In this document: positions 25,908-36,409 of the stretch, one piece after another | How positions within the stretch are numbered: the stretch's first letter is position 1 | How the letters are laid out: each line of letters starts with the position of its first letter | From: Euwallacea fornicatus | Lineage: Eukaryota; Arthropoda; Insecta; Coleoptera; Curculionidae | Assembly (NCBI RefSeq): GCF_040115645.1 | Contig: NC_089546.1 | Location: forward strand, 2,143,001-2,207,000 | Reading direction: 5' to 3' | Length of the DNA: 64,000 bases | Made by a program: the position numbers and the translations under genes | The notes under the pieces: generated by a model | Database searches by the model: none | Told to the model about the DNA's origin: nothing | What the model saw: the letters and a program-made list of their open reading frames with translations, nothing else

Positions 25908-26908
25908 TTAATATTTTTTCTGTTGAATGACTTCTGCACGTCTTCGCGGCATTGATTCTATTAATTTGTTAATATTATTGATGTCAATATTTCTCCAGGC
26001 TTTTTGAAGTGTTTGAAATAATTTCTTCAAATTTTGATATTTTTTTATGGCGAATTTGTTTATCAACATAATTCCATACGTTTTCTATAGGATTAAGGTC
26101 TGGAGATTGCTACAAGCTGGAAGAACTACAATCTTTTGCTCTCTAAATCATTTTAACACAAATTTTGATTTGTGTTTATGATCGTTGTCTTGTTGGAAAA
26201 TGCTTCTTAATGGCATCATTTCATCAAGATATGGTTGTAGACGATTCCTTAATATGTCTCTGTATATAAAATGATCCATTCGACTTTCTATTTGATGAAG
26301 CGGATCCATCCTAAAACTAGAGAAATATCTCCAAATCATAATCGAGCACCCTCCATGTTTTACAGTTGGTAGAATGAACTTTTTGTTTAGTCTTGTGCCT
26401 TTGCGACCTCTAACATGCGATGGTCCATCACTTTTAAATAAATTGAATTTGGACTCATCGGTGAACACCACTAAGTTCCACTGCTCAAGTGTCCAGTACT
26501 GATGATTTCGCGCGAATGCTAAACGGGCCTTTAAATTTTCATTTTACAGCAATGGTTTTTTCGCAGGTCTTCTACCATAAAATTCACTCTTGACCAACCT
26601 TCTTCTCATCATTTTCGAACTAATATTCCCATTTCGTCTAAATTTGCTTTTACTTGTGTGGATGATAGAAATGAATTATTTTTAGACATTCTTGTTATAC
26701 ATTTATCGGCGTGTAGTGTTGTTTTCCTTACTCGTTCTGAATTTTTTTTAAGCTGTTACATCAATGATATGTTTAAATTTTCTAATAATTCGGGACACGA
26801 TTTATTCAAGCACAAACTTTTCGCGATATCAATTTGCTTTTCTTCATTTTCATAACGTTGATTTATAATTTTTCTAAGTTCTAAGGAAACTGTTTTGCCG
26901 CGACCCAT
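25908..26908 (-). pseudogene. Tc1-like transposase of the nested element, decayed
   Basis: The minus-strand reading starts at the ATG at 26908 (MGRGKTVSLELRKI), a helix-turn-helix N-terminus, then shifts frame near 26780-26800. The best preserved piece is 26471-26148: VVFTDESKFNLFKSDG (first catalytic aspartate region), LPTVKHGGCSIMIW and IFQQDNDHKHKSK (second aspartate, normally DNDPKH). Further on, SPDLNPIENVW with the last acidic residue is present in a shifted frame near 26110-26070. The reading ends with SMPRRRAEVIQ and a stop at 25910-25908, a normal C-terminus for this family. Several stops and frameshifts make it non-functional. Confidence 0.83.
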
Positions 26909-26983
26909 GATGAAAATCGCAAAATACATCTGCTAAACTGAACAAATATTTTTCGAAGTGCCCCTGGGTCAATTCGATATATC

Positions 26984-27191
26984 AAATTCCTAAAGCTGCT
27001 ATATTTTTGTCCAGCGCTAAAGAAAAGTTTTTTTTTTAAATATTTTTATATATGCAATGTTGTTGTTTGGTTTTCATGGATTTTAAACATCAAGATTCGT
27101 CTATTAAATATATTCTAAAAAGATGTTTTGAATTTAGACCATTATGACTAAATTATGTAAAATTTTTAAAATTTGCTATAATTATTACCAC
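26984..27191 (-). repeat. Right IR/DR arm of nested Tc1-like element
   Basis: Reverse complement matches 25646-25845 along its length, including the AGCGCTGGACAAAAATATAG inner motif. Confidence 0.88.
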
Positions 27192-27723
27192 TACTATATG
27201 TCCAGGGACATATTAAATGAAAATTTACACGCCAGCGCTGAAAACCTTGGAATAGCTGAGGATTATTACTTTCAACAAGATAATGATCCGAAGCATACTT
27301 CCAAGCTAATGCGCGAATGGCTGTTATATAATGTTCCCCACCAGTTTAAAACACCTCCACAGTCACCGGATCTGAATCCTATCGAACATCTATGGGATTA
27401 TCTCGATCGACAAATCCAAAAAAGGCAAATTCAAAACAAAGTTTAGCTTCAGTGGGCGCTAAAGGAGGAATGGCAAAATATTTCTTCAAATGTTACTAGT
27501 AATTTGGTTAACTCCATGTCTTGACAACTAGAAGCAGTTACCGAAGCTAAGAGGTACTCAAAAAAATATTTAAATATTAATCTACCACTATAATACTAGA
27601 AAATAATAAAAATCAATTACGTGCACGAATACTTTTTTGTTGCGGGAATTTTGATTTTACATTTGCAATAAATATTTTTGACTTCTATTTTGTTGTAGAG
27701 AATACTTCGTTTTACCTATTATA

Positions 27724-28610
27724 CAGGGTGTTTCAGAATAGTATGTCATAAATTTAAGGGGCGATTCTATGAGCGATTTTGAGAAAAAAAAGTTTATATG
27801 AACATAGGTCCGTTTTCGATTTCTCTCTGAAATACAGGGTGTTAAAATTTGCTGATTTTTTTTTTTTTTTTTTTTTAGTAAGTCCGAATCTGCATTAAAT
27901 ATTTTTATCAAACTTTGGTGGGCGTAAGTTAGGTATAGAAACACACCTTTTAAGAGAAAAACGAATTTTTAAATGCAGGCAGTGGCGTCCCCAAGGCTGT
28001 GATCCTGATTATTTTTTCGTGAAAAATATGTTACACCGCTGCTTTTTCAAAAACTAAAAATCGTTTTCTTAACGGAGGACATTTGCAGCAACTTATTTAA
28101 TTTTTGTTTGTCTACATGGTCGCTATAAATTAGCACAAATTAAGTATTATTATAGCTAATTTGGTCGTTATTGCAACATACAATGTTAATTAATCCGTTT
28201 GTTGTTTGAAAGCGCTTGATGTTATAAAAAAATTTAAGAGACTATTTTTTGAAGAAAAATAACTAGAATTAAGAAAACGTATTTGATTTTTTGAAAAAGC
28301 AGTGGTATAACATATTTTTCACAAAAAATAAACAGGGTCATGGCCTTGGGAGCGCCACTGTTGACATTTATATATTCGTTTTTCTCTTAAAACATGAGTT
28401 TCCCACCTAACTTATGCTCACCAAGTTTGATAAAAATATTTAATGCAGGCCGAACTTATTAAAAAAAAAACAAAAAATATAGCAAATTTTAACAATTTGT
28501 ATTTCAGACAGAGAGCGAACACAGACCTATGTTCATATAAACTATTTTTTCTCAAAATCACTCATAGAATCACCCCTTAAATTTATAACATACTATTCTG
28601 AAACACCCTG
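27724..28610. mobile_element. Foldback element B in right arm of Tc1 host
   Basis: The 887-bp element has TA on both sides (27722-27723, 28611-28612). The ends read CAGGGTGTTTCAGAATAGTA and its exact complement (28591-28610). Almost the whole element is an inverted repeat: further paired landmarks are AATTTAAGGGGCGATTCTATGA on the left against the complement of TCATAGAATCACCCCTTAAATT on the right, an internal GAAATACAGGGTGTTAAAAT about 105 bases inward, and a central AGTGGCG / CGCCACT pair (27980 and 28351 areas). It has no coding capacity. Confidence 0.9.
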
Positions 28611-28715
28611 TATCACTACGTTTTGTATGTTTTTGACTTCTCAAAATTACTGGAAAGACAGCGAGAAATATAGCATCTCAATGGGTGCACGAATACTTTT
28701 TCAACCTACTGTATA

Positions 28716-29449
28716 CAGGGTGTCCCACAAGTGTTTCATTATATTTCAGTGGGTAATAGTACATTGAAAAATAATATGACTCGCTATATAAACCATATTC
28801 CAATAATGCTTCATTAAGAAGATACAGGGTGTTAAACTTTACTTAAAAAAAAACACACCTGGAATATTTCAACGTATCAGAGTATCAATGAACAGGCGAG
28901 CTCAATTATGTATTGAACAAAATGGCCACCAATTTGAACAATTTCTATAATGTTGTAGCAAATTAATAGTATTTAAAACAAACTTAATATTATTAAAACC
29001 ATTTAGAGAATATCGTGCATATAGACGGTATTCAATTTTTTACTGGCAAACGATACGTCGGACGAAAAAGAGTCAAGTGAGCATTTTTCTTCTAAATGAA
29101 ATTAAACTTCTAAAAATAATTTTTATTTTGATAAAAAGCAGTGGCGCACCATGTTTTTCTTTAAAAATGTGCTGAGAGGTGTCCGTACGCACGTCACTGG
29201 TGAAACGAAAAATAGCCCTTTTGCATAAATAAATGCGTCTACATTAACTCTCAGAACATGCCAAATTTCACTTACATATCTCAAACGGTTTTAAATATAT
29301 CAATAAAAGTTAGATTTTTTAAGTAAAGTTTAACACCCTGTATCTTCTTAATGAAGCATTATTGGAATATGGTTTATATAGGGAGTCATATTATTTTTCA
29401 ATGTACTATTACCCACTGAAATATAATGAAACACTTGTGGGACACCCTG
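28716..29449. mobile_element. Foldback element C, young, near-identical arms
   Basis: The 734-bp element begins directly beside the end of the Tc1 host (TA at 28714-28715) and ends before TA at 29450-29451. The first about 125 bases of each arm match with only one difference seen (GACTCGC against GACTCCC at about 28772-28782). The arms carry CAGGGTGTCCCACAAGTG at the tip and GATACAGGGTGTTAAACTTT about 110 bases inward, after which they diverge. The centre contains AGTGGCGCACCATG. No coding capacity was found. Confidence 0.9.
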
Positions 29450-29451
29450 TA

Positions 29452-30175
29452 TTTCACCCCCAACTCACCCTAAGAAGCATTACATTTTTTCGCTTTGCGT
29501 AGAAGCGAAATTAGCCATGATGCTGATGACAGGTGAGCAAGCCTCACGTAGTAGAGTAGATCAGCACACATCATTATTCATTACGTATCAACTATGTTTC
29601 TCTCGCATTTTAGCACGAAGTTTCTCAACTTCTCGCAGATAAAAATCAAAATCAAACACATCCGAGACGGAGCATTTTTGTTTCTACTCCACGCACCGCG
29701 ATTCAAGGCAAAAGGCACTGAGACAGGATACACACTTGCACAGATATAAATTTCATAAATTCCATTCTAAAGATTTATGAAGACAAAGTTATAAATCCGT
29801 ATGCAGGCAATTATTATAAAACGCAAACGGCGTGGTAATATTTGATATACGGCCTTGTCATACGCGACATGACAATGCGTCAGCGTGATGTATCAATTAT
29901 ATTCAGATGGGATTCGTTGTGTTGATCCTTGGGTTTGAAAAAGTGCGTTTCCGGCTGGAGCTCTCCTTTATTCACGGGTTGTTGATCGGTACCATTAATC
30001 AATGATTTACTATTAGTATGAGTATGTAAGAGATCGTTCAGATTAACGGATAAAATTGCATGTAGCGAGTACTCTGTCGCAAGATAAGCCTGGATCTTTC
30101 AAGGCTCAAAAAATTCATCATGAAGGATGTCGCTAGGAACACTCGAAAAGTAAAAAACCTACAAACTACCATTGC
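29452..30175. other. Intergenic DNA, no gene seen
   Basis: About 700 bases of mixed composition between the foldback C and the pogo-like element. No gene or repeat is recognised. Confidence 0.5.
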
Positions 30176-33125
30176 AGGGTCAATTGGGGTAAATGTAACT
30201 GACCCTAAAAATGTAAAAATTTGAGCATCAGTATTTGAAAACGAGCGCGAAATCGTTTGCTCCACTTCTTTACTCTGAGTGTCCATTCAGTTTTTTCATT
30301 TTGTTATCATGTTGTTACAACCACATTTGCAATTCTACAATTATCGGTGCATGCTGATTTAGTATTGTAAGAATTTCTTTTCTTTTGAATCCGTATTTCA
30401 CAAGGTAAGCTTACTTTATGAAGTGCAACATGATTGAGCATGGGTAAAGCGTCGTTTTCAACAATAAATAATTAAAACGTGCATTTTTTTTTCATTTTTA
30501 CGAAAATGTTTACAATTACCCCAAAGTTTTGTGTTAGTGGAGTAAATGTGAACGAATTTTCAGGATGAGCGTAAACAAACTTCGAAAGTTACTTTAAGCA
30601 TAACAAAGCGATCTAATTCACACCCAAAATCATTTTAACACACTTAAACGAATCTTAATTTATTACAGCATTTACCACGTCACGCTATTATATTAAAAAG
30701 AGGGAACGACCCTTATGTTCTGCCGAACACCTAGCCCATGCTGTTGAAGATGTTATCAACCGAAATAAGACTTATCGTGAAGCGGAAATTTATTATAGAG
30801 TGCCAAAGACTGTTATCTCAAAGAGAATATCAAAAAGAAAAACTTCCATGAACGTTACTAGACCGGGTCGTAGGCATGTTTTTTTGGGCAGAAATAAATA
30901 GAGAAATTGGAGACTGTTCGATAGCAAGGTTGAGAATGGATCTTTCATGCGACAAAGTAAAACTACGGCAATTGGTCGGAGAATATGTGAAGGCTAAGGC
31001 ATCGAAGACCCTTTTTATTGGTTGGATTGGGATCTCTGGCGAGGATTGGTATTACTCTTTCATGAAAAAGAATCCAAACCTCTCTCTAAAAAAGCCTGAA
31101 CACCTCTAAAAATTAAGAAACGACGCAAGAAAGCCAGATAGTGGTTATCAACATTATGAGGATCTTAAAAAAATTGTAAATGAACATTGTTTGACTGATG
31201 ATGAAAGCAGTTTTATATTTAATGCTGACAAGTCAGGATTTCATTGTGACTCGAGCAGAATCAAAGCTATTGGAAATAAACTTGAGCTTCTTTGTCATGT
31301 ATCTGGTGGCTCTGGCAGGGGGTCTATCACAGTTCTGGCTTGTGTTTCTGCAGATGGTAAGGTATTACCACCATTGATTGTTTTTAAAGGTGCTGGTGTC
31401 CGAGCTCGGTGAGCAAAATAAAACACTTACCCAAGAATGTTGTATGCTGCTTCTACTAACGGTTGGATGGAGAAGCCGCAGTCTTATCAATGATTTCCTA
31501 CTGGATTTATACCTTATGTTAACAAAACAAGAATGTCTAAAAATTTGCCAAAACAAACTGTCCTATTATTATACGATTGTCGCTGCAGCCACGTGAGCGT
31601 AAGATTTATTGTGAATGTCATAAAAAACAACATTGTTCTTATGAAATTTCCAAGTCATTTGACAGATAATATACAGCCTCTAGACGAATGTGTGTTTGGC
31701 CCAGTAAAACTCGGTTGAAATAGGCATCTAATTAAGTGTGATAAGTAACAAATGAATTTTGGTTATCTGCAACTAACCAAAAACATCTTTTCTGAACTTC
31801 TCGGCTCGACATTGAAGGAATCTACGCTGAGAAAGAATATAATATTCGTCTTTGAATGTAGTGGTATATACCTCGTTAAATCAGCCACGTTTCTTGAAAA
31901 AGATTTTTCCATTGAAGAATTGAAGAAATGCAAGAAATTTCTTGACACATCAACTACAAACGCAAAACGAAAATGAAGCTGCAAGTATCAATATATTTTT
32001 TAACACATTGTGAGATCCTGAACAAAGTGTTGTTTTCTTAGTTGCTCAAACAAATTTAGCTGAAACTGCAGGTGAACCCGAGATGTCAACTTCTTTTCAA
32101 AGTTCGGAAGATCCTTAACGGTCCACATTATCTGACACTAATATTACCATATTTTCTATATTTATCCCTGATGAAGCCAAACCCCTAAAACCTGCTAATA
32201 CACAAGATAAATTGGTAATTTCCAGATTACAGCAATAAAAATATGGAGAAGTTTGACTTCCAGCGAAGTACTGACACGGCTAAGAGAAACAAAAGAGAAA
32301 AGAAAACCAAAACTGAAGCGATGAAAACAAGAAATAAGCTTTAAAAAAGTGTTTTAAAAACGAAGACACAACCAAAGAAGCAAAACAATAAAAGGAAGAA
32401 TCGACAGATGATGAAAGTGAGATAGGTCTCCATGAAAGCGGTGAAGGTCCTTGGGATGAAACATTGCATGAAGATTTTATAGACATTGAAAAGGTTGATA
32501 ATATTTCACATCTGTTAAAAGGAAAATTTGTATTAGTTAGTTTCAATGGGGGAGAAAGAAATACCACCACATTCCAATATGTTTGTATAGCTGAAGATAT
32601 TGGTGATTCAGCAGAAATAAAAACTACGCGTTTGAAATCCTGGGACTTGTATATAGCATTGTTCACTGTTAATGAAAATAACGTTAGCATCATTTCTATA
32701 GATCAGATTATAGGAGTACTACCAGATCCTGTGATTCAATTAAAACGCACAAGAATTCTGAATAAAATTTTGCTACTGTGCCAGTATAGGAGAGTACCTA
32801 AGTGATTAGTTGATTAGTCAGGTTTATCAAGTTGCACTTGTCTAAGTAACCATTTACAATAATAATATGGGTAGATGAAAAGTTCCTCATTTACATTACC
32901 CCGACAGATCAAAAGTAATTGTAAACACGATATGTAGTAGAATAAATAAATTTTTTTACAAATATATTGTTTTTATAGAAAAAAAAACTAATTGTTGATT
33001 TAAAGGAGAAAGCATAACTTATTTATATTCTAATTTATAATTAAAAAAGTTATATATATATACAAAAATTAAATCGCAATTTTAAAAGTGTGAAAATCGT
33101 TTGAAAACTTGCCTGAATTGACCCT
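30176..33125 (+). mobile_element. pogo/Tigger-like DNA transposon, decayed
   Basis: The likely extent is set by AGGGTCAATT motifs at both ends (30176-30190 and reversed at 33113-33125), enclosing a broken pogo-type transposase. The left end also carries GGGGTAAATGTAAC, which recurs in diverged form inside both ends (near 30500-30535 and 32885-32930: TTTACAATTACCCC-like words). The end repeats are short and the exact borders are uncertain; the TA duplication typical of pogo elements is not clear. Confidence 0.6.
30696..32804 (+). pseudogene. pogo/Tigger-like (CENP-B/jerky type) transposase, broken
   Basis: The order of pieces matches pogo-superfamily transposases. A psq-type helix-turn-helix comes first (LAHAVEDVINRNKTYREAEI, about 30730-30790), then a frameshift at the T-run near 30880. 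Next is a CENPB-type DNA-binding region ending GEDWYYSFMKKNPNLSLKKPEHL (to 31106) with an in-frame TAA at 31107-31109. The DDE core follows: IFNADKSGF (first D, 31216-31242), GSITVLACVSADGKVLPPLIVF (31323-31388), then frame changes, LLLYDCRCSHVS (second D, 31560-31600) and LTDNIQPLDECVFGPVK (third D, 31660-31716). The C-terminal acidic tail (32464-32804) resembles the poorly conserved tails of insect Tigger proteins, with a short globular stretch (GKFVLVSFNGG...FQYVCIAE). The gene has several stops and frameshifts and is dead. Confidence 0.82.
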
Positions 33126-34740
33126 ATCAGATTAGTGCGCGTTCATTCCTGTGAACTATGAAGTTATGGAAAGTTACAATTGGGAAGGAATAGATCAATC
33201 GAATTAGCCATGATTGTATGTAGTGATGATAAGAGATCTTCATACAATTCTAGATAGTTCCAAGTTCAGTATTAAAAGTTTGTTATTAAAAGTGATTCCG
33301 CAAGATCAGTTCAGGTTAGTCAAAGAATTTGACAAGTATTCTTTGATTAGTTCTAGACAGTAAATCAGTGAGAACATTTACGTAGAATCAATCAAAACGT
33401 GTAAGAAGCTTTAAGATCAATCTGAGTTAACAATCTGTAAACAATCGCAATGTTGTCTGATTAGTAATCATCTTCATCACAGTCGGTCTTCACGAACCAG
33501 AAATCTTGATCACCGTTACACTCTTCAGATTGCTCCTAGCCAGAAAACCCTAAAAGTAGTTTTGTTGTGGAAAGTTCAAGTTAGAAAGAAGTATCGATAC
33601 TTGATTTCAAAATCAGTCCTCACAAGTCAAGGAATCTGATATTATTTTTTAAAATTAAGTACAAGAAGTAATCAAATCAGGAAATTTATACAATCTACTG
33701 ATTTTTTCTTTTAATTCGTACATGAGGCAATAACTGTGAAGATTGCCTTATTAAAGGAGGTTCGTAGTTGAATGATTGCTTCTGGTTAGTTCAGGAATGC
33801 TGAAAGTTGTTCGTTTAAACAATTTTGTTTTCAAAATTAATTTGAGAAACTGGCATAAAATTCGTCCAAATGAACCCCCAAATAAAACTTCTAAGGAACA
33901 TTACTCCGTTACGATCAGTCAGAAAAAACAAAAGTATTTTTATTTCAAGATCAGTCTTGGTTAGTCACAGTTTCTCAGAGTTGTTTTTTGCGTAGAAAAT
34001 TAGGTTAATTTTGGATATATAATCATTTAATTATATCATCATTTAAGATACATCAGAAACCGTGATCAAAATTAATCTATTAAAATATCAGTCCAAGGCA
34101 GTCAGATTCATTGAAAATTGTTTTAATACGGCAAATTCTTTATTTCCTATAATGAAACATTCATATCAGGTTTCTCGCAAGATTAGTCTGGATCGGTCAA
34201 AAAATCTTATGGTTGCTTAGATCGTTTCGGTTAGTAAATCTCATGAGAAAATTTGCACAAAATCGATTCAATTTGGTAAGAAATCTCGAATAAAGTAAAT
34301 TTCTCATATATCAGATGGTGCAAAAAATTTAAAAGTGTTCTATTGTCTAAAGTTCGAATTTGAAAGAAATAAAGTAATTTTAGTCCAGATTAGCGCGAAT
34401 TAATTTAAGGTCCAGAAACTTCTGTTTTAATAATTTCCATTGTCCGAGTTGCTCAGTGTGATGCAGCTAAAAAAAAGCTCAAAATTTTGCTATTATGGGG
34501 AGTTCATTCGTTGATTGGGAATCATTGGGATTAGTAAGTCAGGTTAGAAAATTTACACGAGATAAGTCAGAAATTTCCAAAAATTACTCTTTTCAGGTCA
34601 ATATTTTCCTAAGATCGATCCAGGTCGGTCAAGAAATCTGCAAAATATTCTTTAAGCAAATCCGTCTAGTAAAATACATGCATATATCAATACATTCACA
34701 CAAAAACTGTCCAGATTAGCCGCAATTGACTAGCGTGCGT
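33126..34740. repeat. Decayed dispersed repeat of GATCAGT/GGTTAGTCA motif
   Basis: A motif of about 30 bases close to AAGATCAGTCYRGGTTAGTCA followed by RGAATCTG recurs, diverged, near 33302, 33608, 33770, 33946, 34191, 34525 and 34613. CAGATTAG flanks both ends of the stretch (33128 and 34711). The spacing is irregular (about 170-300 bases). This looks like an ancient tandem or segmental repeat; no coding sequence is present. Confidence 0.5.
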
Positions 34741-35636
34741 TGGGTAGAAGAAAATTCATAGGTTTCATTAAATATCGTAAATTTACATTTTTAACAAAAA
34801 AATTAAATTGAAACACGTTAATCAAAAGAGAAGAATATTAACAGAAAATCAGATCTTTTTCGTTGCTGTTGGCATAAAATTTTCAAAAGATTTATTTTAT
34901 GATTGGTTTTTATGGTTATGTTTATGATTTTATGGTTTTAAAAAAGTGAGAAGACTATAAAATATAACGAACCGGAATGAGGCTATAGTATAAAACCACA
35001 TGCAGTTTATTGGGTATTGATCATCACTCCGGTAGAAAATCTTTAAAATCTTTAAAATCAGCACAAAATTTATTTACGATGCGAGTGAATATCTCGAAGT
35101 ATAACGGATTGAAATTCAATTGAATAAAAACGAAATAGAGTTTGACGTGCAACGTAAAGGGGTGGAGTAGCACCGAGAAATTCTAAGTTGGACGAAGCGA
35201 TAGCCGAAGATAAAATCAATTTAAATTATAGTGATGAACGGTGCAGGAGCTGCTCCAGACACTTTATAGGATAAAGTATCTATTTTGTCGTTGATAAAAG
35301 AAACTATACCTGAAAATGTGAGCACTGAAGAAAAATGTAAACAAATTTGTGACCAATGAATCATTTATGACATAATTGAAAAAAATATTTATTTTCTTAA
35401 ATTTGGAATTTTTAGTGTTTATTTAAATATAAATAAATAGAATTAATATTAAGTAAATAATACAGTTTAAAAATGGGAAGTACCTGTAAAATCACTTTTT
35501 GCAAGTGCGGAGATGAATCTGTTTCGTGAGTGTACTTTTTCTAAAGAAATTTGAATAATAAAATTTTCAAAACTGTTAAAGTTGTCATAGAAAAGCATAT
35601 CTTTGAAAGTCAATGCATAAAACACTAGAGCACTGT
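34741..35636. other. Intergenic DNA, no gene supported
   Basis: AT-rich DNA. A short frame near 35225-35360 (CRSCSRHF and KCKQICDQ words) hints at a decayed cysteine-containing domain, too weak to name. Confidence 0.4.
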
Positions 35637-35640
35637 TAAA

Positions 35641-36408
35641 CGAAGGCTTCAAATAAAATACCTAAATGTAAGTATTATTAAAAGAATCGAATGTCCGGGG
35701 GTGTTTATAGACCAGAATATACGAAAGGCAGAAGAGATAAATAAAATATGTGGAAAATCTTACAATATGATCAAAATCATAAAAATAACTCCATTATTCG
35801 ACCTAGCTCAGGTTAGGATCCTTCAGTTAAAAAAAACTATCTCTGAAAGAAGAAAAAAAGTTACCTTAAGTCGCCTTTGCATGCAACAAAGCTCTGAACT
35901 AAAAGTTATACTTGAAAAAATTCGTGAGACGAAAGCGAAAACTGGCAATATATCTTTGCTCGGCATATAGAATGTATGTAGAACCGTTTACACAAACATA
36001 CTTAAGGTGATGAGCACAAAGGGAGCAGGAATTTTGCACATAGATCTACTGATGGATGAATGGATGAATGTCTGTAGAAAAGAAATAAATAGGGCACGAA
36101 GGAAATGTCAGTGAAAGGTTGCTAAAAGTATGGATGGCATAAAATCTGGAATGAGTACGCTGAATTTGCAACAAAAACAATGTAAAACATTACGGTGGAT
36201 TGAGAATAATGAAGGAATTGAATGTAAACCAATCCTTGATCCAGTGTGGGAAATAGATGCAGTTGAAGGCACTCTCATCACATGTCGAAGATCCGAATAC
36301 AACAGGATACAAACGTCATGTGAACTTGGAGCAGACATTTACTTTGAAAATGTTGTACCAATTTTAAAAAGTGAAATGTATAATGAATCTATTGAAGGAA
36401 GTTATTAA
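35641..36408 (+). pseudogene. Unrecognised coding relic, one frame with two stops
   Basis: A single reading frame stays open for about 255 codons except for two in-frame stops, TAG at 35968-35970 and TGA near 36112, before ending with TAA at 36406-36408. The predicted peptide is lysine- and cysteine-containing and non-repetitive, with segments such as FIDQNIRKAEEINKICGKS, VILEKIRETKAKTGN, LLMDEWMNVCRKEINRARRK and KPILDPVWEIDAVEGTL. I do not recognise the family. Persistence of one frame across two stops in AT-rich DNA argues for former coding function, most likely part of a transposable element given the neighbourhood, but a decayed host gene is possible. Confidence 0.45.
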
Positions 36409-36409
36409 T

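Larger units (their letters stand above)
25646..27191 (-). mobile_element. Tc1-like element with about 200-bp IR/DR ends, nested
   Basis: The 1546-bp element is inserted in the transposase gene of another Tc1-like element, with TA on each side (25644-25645, 27192-27193). The ends read GTGGTCATAATTATAGCAA and, reversed, GTGGTAATAATTATAGCAA. The inverted arms extend about 200 bp (25646-25845 and 26984-27191), with high similarity. Each arm holds a second, inner copy of the AGAGCAACTTTTGG-type motif (near 25825 and its mirror near 26985), the IR/DR arrangement known from Sleeping Beauty-like elements. Confidence 0.92.
25004..27593 (+). pseudogene. Tc1-like transposase interrupted by a second transposon
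   Basis: Transposase of the element at 24083-28711. The start is the ATG at 25004 (MGRKGKE), followed by a helix-turn-helix region (IAKTVDKPVSTVQYTINEY near 25095-25150). The catalytic region appears as FSDESKFNLFGSDGAKFVWR (25444-25500) and LKPTVKHGGGNISEWGCMAAS (25532-25594). The frame reaches GRMDRFT at 25643 and is then cut by the 1546-bp element at 25646-27191. It resumes after it at 27192 with DILNENLHASAENLG, the core block YYFQQDNDPKHTSKL (27265-27310) and SPDLNPIEHLWDYLDRQI (27363-27416), and ends at the TAA at 27591-27593. Several stops and frame changes occur in both halves. The catalytic acids D, D and E are still visible. Confidence 0.85.
24083..28711 (+). mobile_element. Tc1-like element split by three later insertions
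   Basis: The ends read inward as CAGTGGGTCAAAAAAGTATT (24083) and CAGTAGGTTGAAAAAGTATT (reverse strand from 28711), each next to TA (24081-24082, 28712-28713). A second copy of the motif lies inward of each end (AAAAAAATACTCGTACGGC near 24868; its inverted counterpart near 27619-27640), giving an IR/DR layout of two direct repeats per inverted arm, as in Sleeping Beauty-type Tc1 elements. The span of 4629 bp is inflated by a second Tc1-like element (25646-27191) and two foldback elements (24177-24768 and 27724-28610). Removing them leaves about 1.6 kb, the normal size for the family. Confidence 0.88.

Noticed and set aside
24083..29449. Repeated TACAGGGTGT words considered as a CRISPR-like or satellite array
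   Set aside because: The copies are in inverted pairs at element ends with TA duplications, not regularly spaced direct repeats.
32280..32693. 137-codon minus-strand frame
   Set aside because: It is antisense to the C-terminal tail of the pogo-like transposase pseudogene.
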